Shown: positions 43,925-53,765, numbered from the stretch's first letter. The stretch is 64,000 bases of DNA from Sutterella wadsworthensis 2_1_59BFAA (GCF_000297775.1 NZ_JH815513.1:174020-238019), one strand, 5' to 3'. The notes: a model not told the origin generated them from the sequence alone. Numbers and translations are program-made.

Positions 43925-46552
43925 ATGAAAGTCGCAGACATTCGCCGCACCTTTCTGAACTTCTACGAAAGCAAGGGCCACACGATCGTCGCCTCGAGCC
44001 CGGTCGTCCCCGCCCATGACCCGACGCTTCTCTTCACGAACGCCGGCATGAACCAGTTCAAGGACGTGTTCCTCGGCTTCGACAAGCGCCCGTACACCCG
44101 CGCCACGACGTCCCAGAAGTGCATCCGCGCCGGCGGCAAGCACAACGACCTTGACAACGTCGGCTACACCGCCCGCCACCACACGTTCTTCGAGATGCTC
44201 GGCAACTTCTCGTTCGGCGACTACTTCAAGCATGACGCCATCAACTTCGCCTGGGAGCTCCTGACGAAGCACTTCATGTTGCCCGCCGAAAAGCTCTGGG
44301 TCACGGTCTATGCCGAGGACGACGAGGCCTACAACATCTGGCACGAGGAAGTCGGCGTTCCCGCCGAGCGCATCGTCCGCATCGGCGACAACAAGGGCGC
44401 CCGCTACATGTCCGACAACTTCTGGATGATGGGCGACACGGGGCCGTGTGGTCCCTGCACCGAAATCTTCTACGACCACGGCGACAAGATCCAGGGCGGC
44501 CCTCCGGGGAGCCCCGAGGAAGACGGCGACCGCTACATCGAGATCTGGAACCTCGTTTTCATGCAGTTCAACCGCGACGAGCGCGGCGTCATGCACAAGC
44601 TTCCGAAGCCCTCCGTCGACACGGGCATGGGTCTTGAGCGCATTGCCGCCGTTCTCCAGGGCGTGCACAACAACTACGACATCGACCTCTTCAAGAACCT
44701 GCTCGCCAGCGTCAAGCGCGTCCTTGAGGAGACGAGCGGCGAAGCCGTCGATCCGGAATCCCCGTCCCTCAAGGTGATCGCTGACCACATCCGCGCCTGC
44801 ACGTTCTCCGTCGCCGACGGCATCGTCCCGGGCAACGAAGGCCGCGCCTACGTGCTGCGCCGCATCTGCCGCCGCGCCATCCGCCACGGCTACAAGCTCG
44901 GCGCCCGCAAGCCCTTCTTCTACAAGCTCGTCGACGCCGTTCGCGCCGAAATGGCCGAAGCCTATCCGGAAATCAACAATCCGCGCATCGAGAAGGTCAT
45001 CGAAGAAGAGGAACGCCGCTTCTTCCTCACGCTCTCCAAGGGCATGGAAATCCTCGACGCCGCCATTGCCGGCTCCAAGGACGGCGTGCTTGACGGCGAA
45101 GTCGTCTTCAAGCTGCACGACACTTACGGCTTCCCCGCCGACCTGACGGGCGACGTCTGCCGCGAACGCGACGTCAAGATCGACTTCGACGGCTTTGACG
45201 CCGCCATGGCCCGCCAGCGCGAGGCCGCCCGCGCCAGCGCCAAGTTCAAGATGGCCGCCGGCCTCGAATACACGGGCGCCGACACGGTCTTCACCGGCTA
45301 CGAAACGCTCGAAGAGAACGAAGCCACGGTTCTCGCCGTCTACAAGGACGGGCAGGCCGTCGAACTCGCCGAAGCGGGCGACGACTGCATCGTCGTCTTC
45401 GACCGCACCCCGTTCTATGCCGAACAGGGCGGCCAGGTCGGCGACCGCGGCCACTGTCGCAACGACGCCTCCCTCGCCGGCGTGCTCGACACGATCCGCG
45501 TCAAGGGCAAGGTCACGGGCCACTCCTGCCACGTCGAGGAAGGCCGCATCGCCGTGGGCGACAAGTTCCGCCTGACGGTCGACGCCGACCGCCGCCACGC
45601 CACGCAGCGCAACCACTCAGCGACCCACCTTCTCCAGCAGGCCCTGCGTAAGGTCCTCGGCGAGCACGTCGAACAGAAGGGCTCCCTCGTCTCCCCGACC
45701 GAGCTGCGCTTCGACTTCTCCCACAGCCAGGCCATGACGACCGAGCAGATCGCCCGCGTCGAAGACCTCGTCAACGAGCAGATCCTCGCCAACACGGCCA
45801 CGAAGGCCGAAGTCCTGCCGCTTGAAGAAGCCCGCAAGACCGGCGCCACGATGCTCTTCGGCGAAAAGTACGGCGACATCGTCCGCGTTGAGACGATCGG
45901 CAACTCCGTCGAGCTCTGCGGCGGCACGCACGTCGTGCGCACGGGCGACATCGGCTCCTTCAAGATCCTCGGCGAAGCGGGCGTTGCCGCCGGCATCCGC
46001 CGCATCGAGGCCGTCACGGGCATGAACGCCCTTGCCGAAGCCCAGAAGAACGCCGCCCTCCTCGGCCAGGCCGCCTTCCGCTTCAACGTCAAGGCCTGCG
46101 ACCTGCCGTCCAAGATCGACGACATGATGGCCAACGTCAAGGCCCTCGAAAAGCAGCTCGAACAGCTCAAGAGCCAGATGGCCAACCGCATGGGCGACAC
46201 GCTCCTTGAAAAGGCCATCGAGGTGAAGGGCATCAAGGTCCTCGCCGCCCGCATGGACGGCGCCGACGCCAAGGCCCTGCGCGAAACAATGGACAAGGTC
46301 AAGGACAAGCTCGGCACCGCCGTGGCCGTCCTCGCCGCCGTCAGCGCCGAAGGCCGCGTCCAGCTCGCCGCGGGCGTCAGCCGCGACCTCACCGACCGCG
46401 TCAAGGCCGGCGAACTCGTCAACTCCGTCGCGCAGAAGCTCGGCGGCAAGGGCGGCGGCAAGCCCGACATGGCCATGGCCGGCGCCCAGAGCGCCGAAGG
46501 CCTCGACGCCGCGCTCGCCGACGTTCAGGCCTGGGTCGAAGCCAAGCTCTGA
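43925..46552 (+). CDS. alaS: Alanyl-tRNA synthetase
   Basis: The 875-residue class II synthetase has the N-terminal aminoacylation domain ([41 protein letters not shown]). The editing domain carries zinc/catalytic motifs RNHSATHLL and CGGTHV, and a C-terminal DHHA1-type domain rich in Gly/Lys ([16 protein letters not shown]) completes it. Length and motifs are normal, with both charging and mischarge-clearing activities expected. It is followed after nine bases by a TusA-like gene. Confidence 0.96.
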   Translation: MKVADIRRTFLNFYESKGHTIVASSPVVPAHDPTLLFTNAGMNQFKDVFLGFDKRPYTRATTSQKCIRAGGKHNDLDNVGYTARHHTFFEMLGNFSFGDYFKHDAINFAWELLTKHFMLPAEKLWVTVYAEDDEAYNIWHEEVGVPAERIVRIGDNKGARYMSDNFWMMGDTGPCGPCTEIFYDHGDKIQGGPPGSPEEDGDRYIEIWNLVFMQFNRDERGVMHKLPKPSVDTGMGLERIAAVLQGVHNNYDIDLFKNLLASVKRVLEETSGEAVDPESPSLKVIADHIRACTFSVADGIVPGNEGRAYVLRRICRRAIRHGYKLGARKPFFYKLVDAVRAEMAEAYPEINNPRIEKVIEEEERRFFLTLSKGMEILDAAIAGSKDGVLDGEVVFKLHDTYGFPADLTGDVCRERDVKIDFDGFDAAMARQREAARASAKFKMAAGLEYTGADTVFTGYETLEENEATVLAVYKDGQAVELAEAGDDCIVVFDRTPFYAEQGGQVGDRGHCRNDASLAGVLDTIRVKGKVTGHSCHVEEGRIAVGDKFRLTVDADRRHATQRNHSATHLLQQALRKVLGEHVEQKGSLVSPTELRFDFSHSQAMTTEQIARVEDLVNEQILANTATKAEVLPLEEARKTGATMLFGEKYGDIVRVETIGNSVELCGGTHVVRTGDIGSFKILGEAGVAAGIRRIEAVTGMNALAEAQKNAALLGQAAFRFNVKACDLPSKIDDMMANVKALEKQLEQLKSQMANRMGDTLLEKAIEVKGIKVLAARMDGADAKALRETMDKVKDKLGTAVAVLAAVSAEGRVQLAAGVSRDLTDRVKAGELVNSVAQKLGGKGGGKPDMAMAGAQSAEGLDAALADVQAWVEAKL

Positions 46553-46561
46553 GGACGCACG

Positions 46562-46810
46562 ATGACCGAAACGCTCGAAGTCGTCGACCTCTGCCTGCCC
46601 GGCCTCAACTGCCCGATGCCGGTGCTGCGCGCCAAGAAGGCCCTCGCCAAGATGGCGGGCGGCACCCTCCTGCGCGTCGTCAGCACCGACAGGCACAGCC
46701 TGGCCGATCTGGCGGAATTCTGCCGCCAGACGGGCCACGAGCTCGTGAGCCAAAACACGGACGAGGCGGCGGGCGAATACGTCACCGTCATCAGGCGCCG
46801 CGAGGACTGA
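46562..46810 (+). CDS. TusA-family sulfur carrier protein
   Basis: The 82-residue protein has the TusA/SirA motif LPGLNCPMPVLRAKKALA, with the persulfide-carrying cysteine in CPxP. The fold ends with GEYVTVIRR. Family members carry sulfur for tRNA thiolation or other pathways. Its position directly after alaS suggests co-transcription. Whether it is the canonical TusA or a paralogue cannot be told. Confidence 0.82.
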   Translation: MTETLEVVDLCLPGLNCPMPVLRAKKALAKMAGGTLLRVVSTDRHSLADLAEFCRQTGHELVSQNTDEAAGEYVTVIRRRED

Positions 46811-46837
46811 CCTCCGGCCGGTCCGAACCCTGATCAA

Positions 46838-46871
46838 GGTCCCTGAAGCATCCGCTTCGGGGGCCTTTTTT
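46838..46871 (+). terminator. Terminator of alaS-tusA
   Basis: A 12-bp stem (GGTCCCTGAAGC / GCTTCGGGGGCC, loop ATCC) is followed by six T residues. Confidence 0.88.
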
Positions 46872-46960
46872 CATGCCCGTCCGAAAAGACTGTCCCGCAA
46901 GCAAATCGACTGAACAGGAAGGAAACAGATACCACATTTGCGGTATTTTCACAAAAAGCC

Positions 46961-46989
46961 TTGCCTTTTTTCTTCGGGTTCGCTAATAT
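46961..46989 (+). promoter_or_regulatory. Promoter of the tRNA-Arg pair
   Basis: TTGCCT and TAATAT with a 17-bp spacer end 20 bases before the first tRNA. Confidence 0.65.
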
Positions 46990-47009
46990 TCTGCTCCTAC
47001 AGTTTTGAC

Positions 47010-47086
47010 GCGGTAGTAGCTCAGTTGGATAGAGTATCTGGCTACGAACCAGAGGGTCGTGGGTTCGAATCCTGCCTACCGCACCA
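47010..47086 (+). tRNA. tRNA-Arg (anticodon ACG), copy 2
   Basis: Identical in sequence to the copy at 29884, with encoded CCA. It is the first of a tandem pair separated by 23 bases. Confidence 0.95.
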
Positions 47087-47109
47087 TCAACTCTGTAGAA
47101 CACAAGTGT

Positions 47110-47186
47110 GCGGTAGTAGCTCAGTTGGATAGAGTATCTGGCTACGAACCAGAGGGTCGTGGGTTCGAATCCTGCCTACCGCACCA
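47110..47186 (+). tRNA. tRNA-Arg (anticodon ACG), copy 3
   Basis: Identical to copies 1 and 2. It shares the promoter at 46961-46989 and the terminator at 47196-47229 with copy 2. Confidence 0.95.
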
Positions 47187-47195
47187 GCCATTCCA

Positions 47196-47229
47196 AAGCC
47201 GCTGTTTTCGTCTGAAAACAGCGGCTTTT
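47196..47229 (+). terminator. Terminator of the tRNA-Arg pair
   Basis: AAGCCGCTGTTTT / AAAACAGCGGCTT with loop CGTCTG is followed by TTTTT. Confidence 0.9.
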
Positions 47230-47284
47230 TCGTTACACTTTTTCAGGCGATTTCAGGCCTTCTAATTTTTCAGCACGAAACTCC

Positions 47285-47410
47285 TGTGGACAACCCACGT
47301 TTGCACAAAATTTATGCAAACTGCATCAATCATATTTTGCAGGGTTATCCCCGTAGAAGACCCCGCTTTTTCAACCTTTATGCACATTTTCTGTGGATAA
47401 CTTACCCACA
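47285..47410. other. DnaA-box cluster in an AT-rich gap
   Basis: Five DnaA-box-like 9-mers lie within 126 bp: TGTGGACAA (47285-47293, one mismatch), TTATCCCCG (47345, two mismatches), TTATGCACA (47378, one), TGTGGATAA (47392-47400, perfect) and TTACCCACA (47402, one). The intervening sequence is AT-rich for this genome. It could be a replication origin, a DnaA-titrating site, or a DnaA-controlled region. The neighbouring genes converge on it (alaS/tRNAs rightward, folA/thyA/cstA leftward), which is unusual for an origin. Confidence 0.5.
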
Positions 47411-47508
47411 ACCCCGTGCATGAGGTCTTCATTCGCATGAAAAGGCCCGCGTGGAAGCTGCGTTCCATGCGGGCCCTGTCTTTTCCTGCGTCCGTCCTCA
47501 GGAGGTCG

Positions 47509-47997
47509 TCAGGCGCGGCGTTCGCAGCGGCAGAAGGTCACCTCGAAGGAGCGGGACTCGGTCGGCTCGAGCATTTCGAGCACCTCGGTGGTCCATTCGG
47601 ACTCGGGGAGCTCGGGGAAGGTCGTGTCGCCCTCGAAGTCGGCGTCGATCTTCGTCAGCCACACGACGTCGGCCGACGGAAGAGCCTGACGGTAAATCTC
47701 GCCGCCGCCGATCACGAAGACGGTGTCCGTGTCAGCGAGCGTCCTGAAGGCCTCCTCGAGGGAAGGAACCACTTCGGCGCCTTCGGCGCGGTAGTCCGCA
47801 TTGCGCGTGACGACCACGTTGCGGCGGCCGGGAAGCGGACGGCCGATGGACTCCCAGGTCTTGCGGCCCATGACGATGGGATGGCCCATCGTGGTGCGCT
47901 TGAAGTGGGCGAAGTCCTCGGGCACGCGCCAGAGCATCTTGTTGCCGCTGCCGATGACGCCGTTGCGTGCGGCTGCGACGATGAGTGCGATCTTCAT
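47509..47997 (-). CDS. folA: Dihydrofolate reductase
   Basis: The 162-residue enzyme reduces dihydrofolate with NADPH. The N-terminus MKIALIVAAARNGVIGSGNK and LWRVPEDFAHFK carry the substrate-binding acid (E in PED). PIVMGRKTWESIGRPLPGR and VFVIGGGEIYRQAL are the NADPH contacts. Length is typical. It lies 10 bases after thyA in a folate/thymidylate pair. Confidence 0.95.
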   Translation of the reverse strand: MKIALIVAAARNGVIGSGNKMLWRVPEDFAHFKRTTMGHPIVMGRKTWESIGRPLPGRRNVVVTRNADYRAEGAEVVPSLEEAFRTLADTDTVFVIGGGEIYRQALPSADVVWLTKIDADFEGDTTFPELPESEWTTEVLEMLEPTESRSFEVTFCRCERRA

Positions 47998-48007
47998 GAG
48001 TCTCTCC

Positions 48008-48808
48008 TCAGACGGCGACGGGCGCCTTGATGTGGGGCCACGGATCGTAGCCGGTGATTTCGAAGTCCTCGAACCTGTAGTCGAAGATGGAGTCGGGCTT
48101 GCGCCTGATCACGAGCTGCGGATAGGGACGCGGCTCGCGGGAGAGCTGAAGCTCGGTCTGCTCCATGTGATTGTCATAGAGGTGGCAGTCGCCGCCCGTC
48201 CAGACGAAGTCTCCGACCTCGAGGCCCGCCTGCTGCGCCACCATGTGCGTGAGCAGCGCGTAGCTCGCGATGTTGAAGGGCACGCCGAGGAAGATGTCGC
48301 AGGAGCGCTGGTAGAGCTGGCAGGAGAGCCTGCCGTCGGCCACGTAGAACTGGAAAAGGCAGTGGCAGGGCGGAAGCGCCATCTGGTCCACGAGGCCCGG
48401 ATTCCAGGCGCACACGATCATGCGGCGGCTGTCGGGATTGGTCCTGAGCTGCTGCATCAGGTTCTCGATCTGGTCGACGTGGCTGCCGTCGGGTGCGGGC
48501 CAGCTGCGCCACTGGACGCCGTAGACGGGGCCGAGGTCGCCGTTCTCGTCGGCCCACTCGTCCCAGATCGTCACGCCGTTGTCGTGCAAGTACTTGATGT
48601 TGGAGCTGCCCTGAAGGAACCAGAGCAGTTCGTGAATGATCGAGCGAAGGTGAAGCTTCTTCGTCGTGACAAGCGGAAAGCCTTCCGCCAGATTGAAGCG
48701 CATCTGGTAGCCGAAGACGGATCGCGTGCCGGTGCCTGTGCGGTCGGACTTGTGCGTGCCGTGTTCGTATACGTGGCGCATCAGGGTCTCGTACTGATTG
48801 CTCGGCAC
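48008..48808 (-). CDS. thyA: Thymidylate synthase
   Basis: The 266-residue enzyme makes dTMP from dUMP and methylene-THF. Catalytic cysteine is in [18 protein letters not shown], the [10 protein letters not shown] segment and [12 protein letters not shown] are conserved. The start is GTG 48808, eight bases after GGAG, giving the standard length; an open frame upstream has no family similarity. It precedes folA, which recycles its dihydrofolate product. Confidence 0.95.
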   Translation of the reverse strand: MPSNQYETLMRHVYEHGTHKSDRTGTGTRSVFGYQMRFNLAEGFPLVTTKKLHLRSIIHELLWFLQGSSNIKYLHDNGVTIWDEWADENGDLGPVYGVQWRSWPAPDGSHVDQIENLMQQLRTNPDSRRMIVCAWNPGLVDQMALPPCHCLFQFYVADGRLSCQLYQRSCDIFLGVPFNIASYALLTHMVAQQAGLEVGDFVWTGGDCHLYDNHMEQTELQLSREPRPYPQLVIRRKPDSIFDYRFEDFEITGYDPWPHIKAPVAV

Positions 48809-48901
48809 GGTGCTGTCTCCCGAATGCTGGAAGGTCCCTCCGGAATGGCGGGACCCGAATGATAGGTGACCACAGTTTACCGAAAATCGGACTCTCCAAA
48901 A

Positions 48902-48935
48902 GCAGGCCCGCCAGTCCTTCGACCGGCGGGCCTGC
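48902..48935 (-). terminator. Terminator of cstA
   Basis: A 15-bp stem (GCAGGCCCGCCGGTC / GACTGGCGGGCCTGC) with loop GAAG is followed by TTTTGG on the minus strand. Confidence 0.85.
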
Positions 48936-48963
48936 ATGCTTCACGAAGCGGAAGTCTGGAGGA

Positions 48964-50793
48964 TTATTCCTGAACCACGACCTTCACGTCTTCGCCGTAC
49001 TCGTCCTTCGTCGTCGTGTGGATCGCAAGGAGCGCGAACCAGCGGCGCAGCGTGCCGTAGATCACGAAGAGCATGAGGAGCATGACGATCACGGAGAGCG
49101 TGGCAAGCAGGATCTTGCCGCCTGGCAGGTACTGGTTGACGATGAGCCAGATGCCCGCCCAAAACGTGATGACGGTCATGAAGAGGCCGGGCACGCCCGT
49201 GATCCAGGCGTACTTCGCCTTGTTCATGCGCAGGATCACGGTGGTGCCGATCAGAAGCGTCACGCTGGCGAGCAGCTGGTTGCAGATGCCGAAGAGCGGC
49301 CAGATGGAGCCGATGTCGCCCGAGTAAACGAGATATCCCCAGGAGCCCGTGAAGAGCACCGAGGTGATGATCACACCCGGAACCCATTCCTTGTCCGCAA
49401 ACTTCGGGATGACCTTGCCGATCATTTCCTGAAGGAAGAAGCGGCCGACGCGGGTGCCGGCGTCCACGGCCGTCAGAATGAAGACGGCTTCGAACATGAT
49501 GGCGAAGTGGTACCAGTAGGCCATCAGGTGTTCCATGAACGGGATCTTGGAGAAGATGTGGGCCATGCCGACGGCGAGCGAGACGCTGCCGCCCGGACGG
49601 GCCATCAGACTTTCCTGAACCTCGGCTTCAAGGCGCGGAAGCTCCTGCACGGCCATGCCGAGCGCCTGGAACTTCTCGGCGGGCGCATTGATGGCGAAGT
49701 AGTCGGCGGGCACCAGCACGCAGGCGGCGACAAGGGCCATGATGGCCACGAAGCCTTCCATCAGCATGGCGCCGTAGCCCACGAAGAGCACGTCGCGTTC
49801 GTTGCCGACCATCTTCGGGGTCGTACCCGTGCCGATCGTGGCGTGGAAGCCCGAGAGCGCGCCGCAGGCGATCGTGATGAAGATGAACGGAATGACGGGA
49901 CCGCCCACGATCGGGCCGCCGCCGTGGATGAAGTCCGTGAAGGCCGGCATCTGGAAGTTCGGCATCACGAAGGCGATGCCGATGGCGAGGGCGCCGATCG
50001 TGCCGATCTTGAGGAAGGTGGAGAGGTAGTCGCGCGGCAGCAGCAGGAGCCACACGGGAAGAACGGAGGCGAAGAAGCCGTAGATCGGGATGAGGATGCT
50101 CATCGCCTTGCGGTCGATGTCGAGCCAGCCGAAGTATTCGGGATGGGCGGCGACCCACGGACCGGAAAGGATGCAGAGGAAGAGGAGCACGACGCCGATG
50201 ACCGTCGCGCCGACCACGTCGCCCTTGCGCCAGATCTGCATGTAGAGGCCCATCAGAATGGCGATGGGAATCGTCGCGGCGACCGTGTAGGTCGACCAGA
50301 GCGAGTTGTGCATGGCGTTGACCACGGCGATCGAGAGGCCCGCGAGCGTCAGGATCAGAATCGCGAGGACGGCCCACGAGGCGACGAAGCCCGTCGTCCT
50401 GTCGATCTCCTGCGTCGCGATGTAGGCGAGCGAGCGGCCGCGGTGGCGCACGGAGCAGAAGAGCACGACCATGTCGTGCACGCCGCCTGCGAGCACGCAG
50501 CCGATCAGAATCCAGAGCAGGCCCGGCATGTAGCCGAACTGCGCTGCGAGAACTGGGCCGAGAAGCGGGCCGGCTGCCGCAATGGCTGCGAAATGGTGGC
50601 CAAAGAGCACGTACTTGTTGGTCGGGACATAGTCCTGCCCGTCGCTGTACTTGACGGCAGGCGTCTTGCGGGCTTCATTGAGGCTGAGGACCTTGGTCGC
50701 GATGAAGAGACCGTAGAAGCGGTAAGCAATGGCAAAGATACAGAGCGCGGCAAAGACGATTGTCAGTGCGTTGACTCCCGTTCCTGTTTCCAT
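48964..50793 (-). CDS. cstA: Carbon starvation protein CstA-type transporter
   Basis: The 609-residue membrane protein has about sixteen hydrophobic segments and the CstA family opening VLFGHHFAAIAAAGPLLGPV, GYMPGLLWILIGCVLAGGVHD and, later, GALSGFHATIGTGTTPKMVG. E. coli members take up peptides (CstA) or pyruvate (BtsT). The start ATG 50793 is preceded by a purine-rich leader. A hairpin-terminator region upstream (50861-50897) separates it from the next gene. Confidence 0.92.
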   Translation of the reverse strand: METGTGVNALTIVFAALCIFAIAYRFYGLFIATKVLSLNEARKTPAVKYSDGQDYVPTNKYVLFGHHFAAIAAAGPLLGPVLAAQFGYMPGLLWILIGCVLAGGVHDMVVLFCSVRHRGRSLAYIATQEIDRTTGFVASWAVLAILILTLAGLSIAVVNAMHNSLWSTYTVAATIPIAILMGLYMQIWRKGDVVGATVIGVVLLFLCILSGPWVAAHPEYFGWLDIDRKAMSILIPIYGFFASVLPVWLLLLPRDYLSTFLKIGTIGALAIGIAFVMPNFQMPAFTDFIHGGGPIVGGPVIPFIFITIACGALSGFHATIGTGTTPKMVGNERDVLFVGYGAMLMEGFVAIMALVAACVLVPADYFAINAPAEKFQALGMAVQELPRLEAEVQESLMARPGGSVSLAVGMAHIFSKIPFMEHLMAYWYHFAIMFEAVFILTAVDAGTRVGRFFLQEMIGKVIPKFADKEWVPGVIITSVLFTGSWGYLVYSGDIGSIWPLFGICNQLLASVTLLIGTTVILRMNKAKYAWITGVPGLFMTVITFWAGIWLIVNQYLPGGKILLATLSVIVMLLMLFVIYGTLRRWFALLAIHTTTKDEYGEDVKVVVQE

Positions 50794-50860
50794 GTTTTTC
50801 TCCGGGTTGGCTTTGGGGGGATTTCGTCGGCTTCAAGCGTCTTTCCGGAACACGAAAAAA

Positions 50861-50897
50861 TGGCCTGAAGGATCCGGTAGGTGCGGATCCCAGGCCA
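50861..50897 (-). terminator. Terminator upstream of cstA
   Basis: On the minus strand TGGCCTGGGATCC / GGATCCTTCAGGCCA forms a long stem followed by TTTTTT. It ends transcripts from the gene at 51558; because it sits in the cstA leader, it could also act as an attenuator. Confidence 0.75.
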
Positions 50898-50991
50898 TAT
50901 TGACGGGCCCGGCGCTCTCAAACTCGCCGATCTGCCTGTCAGTCTATCGTTTTCAAGGTTTTGCGCGCAAATGGTGCGCGTGATTTTTTCC

Positions 50992-51558
50992 TCAGTGTTT
51001 TTGCGCACCCTTGAAGATCATGAATGCCATCGGGAGCTCAAGAGAGGGCTTTGCACCACTGAAAACACCGCTCCAGCCGATCATGAAGTCGATGTACTCC
51101 TTGGGCTCGATCTTGCGGCCGAGCATCTTCTCATGCGCATCGCGCGCCGTCAGAAGCTCGAGGTCCTTGAGATAGCAGGAGAGCGCAAGACGGATCACGG
51201 CCTCATCGGACATGGCGTCCGTGCCGCCCTCAAGACCCTGAGCGGCCGTCTCGGCGGCAAGTTCCTGACGAAGCGAGGTGCGCAGGTGCTTCGCAAGCTC
51301 GGCGCCCGCCCAGCCGTTCTGCACGATGCGGGACTCGTCACCGCCCGTCGAAAGAAGCATCAGGATGTCGGCGAGGAATTCCTCGGCCTGCTCGTGGACG
51401 GCGGCCGCATCCTTGTGGCCGGGGTCGTTGCTGCGGATCCAGGCGTCCTGCATGCAGGCGATTCCGAGCTCCTCGAGCGCAAGGAACATGCTGTTCTGGT
51501 CGCGAAGGTCGATGGCGGCGTGAGGCGCGAATTCAGCGTCACGGGCTTGCTGGGGCAT
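50992..51558 (-). CDS. Helical protein of unknown function (TorD-like in composition)
   Basis: The 188-residue protein starts at ATG 51558 after CGGAGA; an upstream start is less well placed. It is acidic and all-helical by composition, with no signal peptide or membrane segment. Recognisable stretches are AIDLRDQNSMFLALEELGIA, AEEFLADILMLLS and EYIDFMIGWSGVFSGAKPSL. I do not assign a family; helical redox-enzyme maturation chaperones have a similar make-up, but no motif proves it. Confidence 0.55.
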   Translation of the reverse strand: MPQQARDAEFAPHAAIDLRDQNSMFLALEELGIACMQDAWIRSNDPGHKDAAAVHEQAEEFLADILMLLSTGGDESRIVQNGWAGAELAKHLRTSLRQELAAETAAQGLEGGTDAMSDEAVIRLALSCYLKDLELLTARDAHEKMLGRKIEPKEYIDFMIGWSGVFSGAKPSLELPMAFMIFKGAQKH

Positions 51559-51636
51559 GTCTGTCTCCGAAGTCAAAGAGTGTTTTGAAAGGGTATCGGC
51601 ATTGTACAACGCCGCGCTGCGCTGCAGAAAAGGAGC

Positions 51637-52089
51637 TCAGTTGAGCCGCCTAGAGACCGCATCAGGGAGAGGCATCACGGGAATGCCCTCCTCATGCAAC
51701 GCCTGAGCCTCCTCGCCCGAACAGGTGCCCTTCACCAGGCGCCTCTCGGCGCGCCCGTCATGAATGTCTCTCACAGTTTCGGGAAAGCGCTCGCCGACGT
51801 CCTCGGCCATCGCGGCGGCCTCACGCAGCACCTTCATGGCGTCCGCCTGCATTTCGCGGGCCCTCTCCCAGCCGCGGGCGGCGACGTCGGCCGCAACGTC
51901 CGTCCTCGTCGTCCCCTGCACTCTGACAAAGTTGGGAGCGCTCGGGCGCTTGGCAACGCACGGATCTCCGCACACGGGACACTCGATGCGGCCTTCCTTC
52001 AGGTCCGCCTCCAGCTCCTCATCGGAGCGAAACCATCCCTCGAACACATGTCCGTGACCGCAGCACAGGTTGCAGATCTTGATTCCCAT
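51637..52089 (-). CDS. DUF1178 family protein
   Basis: The 150-residue protein starts at ATG 52089 after GGGAGGA. The opening MGIKICNLCCGHGHVFEGWF with a second cysteine pair CPVCGDPCV matches DUF1178, a proteobacterial zinc-ribbon-like family of unknown function. The C-terminal half is helical (ERFPETVRDIHDGRAERRLV, KGTCSGEEAQALHEEGIPV). It is divergent from tRNA-Ser(GGA). Confidence 0.85.
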   Translation of the reverse strand: MGIKICNLCCGHGHVFEGWFRSDEELEADLKEGRIECPVCGDPCVAKRPSAPNFVRVQGTTRTDVAADVAARGWERAREMQADAMKVLREAAAMAEDVGERFPETVRDIHDGRAERRLVKGTCSGEEAQALHEEGIPVMPLPDAVSRRLN

Positions 52090-52199
52090 CACCGTCCTCC
52101 CGCACGCCCTTGAGGCAGGAGCCGAAAAAAGTTCACACGACTTTAAAAATATACTGTACAATTGCGCTCTCTGACGAAACCGTCAGCTCGCTCCATCTT

Positions 52200-52290
52200 G
52201 GAAGGGTGGCAGAGTGGTTGAATGTACCGCCCTGGAAAGGCGGCATACGGAAATTCCGTATCGAGGGTTCGAATCCCTCCCCTTCCGCCA
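52200..52290 (+). tRNA. tRNA-Ser (anticodon GGA), prophage integration site
   Basis: The 91-base class II tRNA has acceptor stem GGAAGGG/CCCTTCC, a long variable arm and encoded CCA. Anticodon stem CCGCC/GGCGG holds loop CTGGAAA, anticodon GGA. An integrase gene starts 218 bases downstream in the same direction, so the 3' end of this tRNA is the probable attachment site. Confidence 0.95.
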
Positions 52291-52433
52291 GAACACAGAC
52301 CCCGAAGCCTCTCAGGCTCCGGGGTTTTTCTTTATTTACCTTGAGTACCAAGCGCATTCCAGAATTCTACTTTCGTCGATTCCGCCAAAATCCGCCAGAT
52401 TGCGACATATTACGCCATGCGATAGACTGTGGA

Positions 52434-52480
52434 GGTGGGTCTTTTGGTGGGTCTTTTTTCGGTGGGTCTCTGGTGGGTCT
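52434..52480 (+). repeat. Four direct repeats of GGTGGGTCT
   Basis: Identical 9-mers start at 52434, 52446, 52461 and 52472, between the tRNA and the integrase start. Spacing of 11-15 bp approximates one or more helical turns. They are probable arm-type sites for the integrase or sites for its regulator. Confidence 0.7.
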
Positions 52481-52507
52481 TACGCGATTCACCGCCCAAA
52501 GGTAGAT

Positions 52508-53668
52508 ATGAAAGATCAAGTCACGTCGAAAAATTTCATGACGCTGCCACCCGGCCGGTACTCGCTCGGCGGTGGGTTGATGCTTCTCGTGCGTTCTGAG
52601 TCTTCCCGGCAGTGGGTTGTCCGCTACCGATTCGCGGGGACACGGAAAGACTTGTCGATCGGTGGCGCCTCGCGCATTTCAATCACGTCTGCAAAAGCGC
52701 GGGCAGCAAAAATTCTCTCAATGGCGGCCGACGGCATCGATCCGTCATCATCAAAGCTTTCAGAAGAAGACGCCCGAGAAAGCATCACTTTCAAAGAGTT
52801 CTATCCTGGTGCAATCGCGACCATTCAAAACGTCAAGCGCTGGAAAAACGAAAAGCACGCATCGCAGTGGGTGTCCACAATCGAAACCTATGCCGTCCCG
52901 GTTCTCGGTGCTCTTCGCGTAAAGGACATCACGCGAGGAGACATCCTCGAAGTCCTCAAACCGATCTGGACAGAAAAGCCAGAGACAGCCAGCCGCCTAC
53001 GAGGCCGCCTCGAAAGTCTCTTCTCTCAAGCAATCGCTGAAGAACTCATACAAACAAACCCTGCCACTTGGAAAGACGGGCTAGCTTTCTTCCTGCCGCC
53101 GATCTCAAAAGTCCACGAAGTCAAGCACCATGAGGCAATGCCTCTTGAAATTCTGAAAAGTTTTGCACCGGAGACGGCGAAAAAGACTTCTGTCGTATCT
53201 CGCGCAGTGCTTTTTGGCATTCTTACAGCTACACGCGTGCAGGAATTCCTGTGTGCACGTTGGGACGAGATCGACATCCAGCACGCGATCTGGACGATCC
53301 CCGCCTCCAGGATGAAGTGCGGGCTTGAACACCGTGTTCCGCTTTCCCGTCAGGCGCTAGCAGTCCTCGAGCGTTGTGAACACAAGTCTGAGCTTCTCTT
53401 CCCTGCGCCTCGATCAAGTAAGGAAATGGTCATCGACAGCCCCCGGGCTTTTATCCGCAAGGCGACCGGTGAGGCCTTTACGATGCACGGCTTCAGATCA
53501 ACGTTCCGAGACTGGTGCGAGGAGAACTTCATACATGAGGCCCTTGCAGAGCGTGCACTTGCGCACGTCCGGGGCGACAAGGTCGTGCAAGCCTACCAAC
53601 GCTCCGACCTCCTTGAGCAACGTCGCCCAGTCATGCAGCAGTGGGCAGACGCGATCCTGCCGACATGA
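52508..53668 (+). CDS. int: Tyrosine recombinase, P4-type integrase (int1)
   Basis: The 386-residue protein starts at ATG 52508. The N-terminal arm-binding domain is of the DUF4102/P4 type (MTLPPGRYSLGGGLMLLVR, YRFAGTRKDLSIGGAS). The catalytic domain shows ATRVQEFLCARWDEID (first Arg), MHGFRSTFRDW (HxxR), ALAHVRGDKV and the nucleophile in AYQRSDLLEQRR. Enzymes of this type insert into tRNA genes, and it sits beside tRNA-Ser. It is the likely enzyme for integration of the element to its right. Confidence 0.9.
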   Translation: MKDQVTSKNFMTLPPGRYSLGGGLMLLVRSESSRQWVVRYRFAGTRKDLSIGGASRISITSAKARAAKILSMAADGIDPSSSKLSEEDARESITFKEFYPGAIATIQNVKRWKNEKHASQWVSTIETYAVPVLGALRVKDITRGDILEVLKPIWTEKPETASRLRGRLESLFSQAIAEELIQTNPATWKDGLAFFLPPISKVHEVKHHEAMPLEILKSFAPETAKKTSVVSRAVLFGILTATRVQEFLCARWDEIDIQHAIWTIPASRMKCGLEHRVPLSRQALAVLERCEHKSELLFPAPRSSKEMVIDSPRAFIRKATGEAFTMHGFRSTFRDWCEENFIHEALAERALAHVRGDKVVQAYQRSDLLEQRRPVMQQWADAILPT

Positions 53669-53765
53669 AAGAATGATTCACAGCAAGAAAGTTTAATTCC
53701 AACTTGATGTCTCCGATGTGCAGAGCGAACATGACCTTACCGAAACACAAACACCGGAGACAATC

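Noticed and set aside
47230-47508. A confident oriC call
   Set aside because: The DnaA boxes are real, but genes on both sides point inward and dnaA is absent, so it is left as a candidate site.
52430-52482. CRISPR-like array from the GGTGGGTCT repeats
   Set aside because: Repeats are only 9 bp with 2-6 bp spacers and no cas genes; they fit integrase arm sites.
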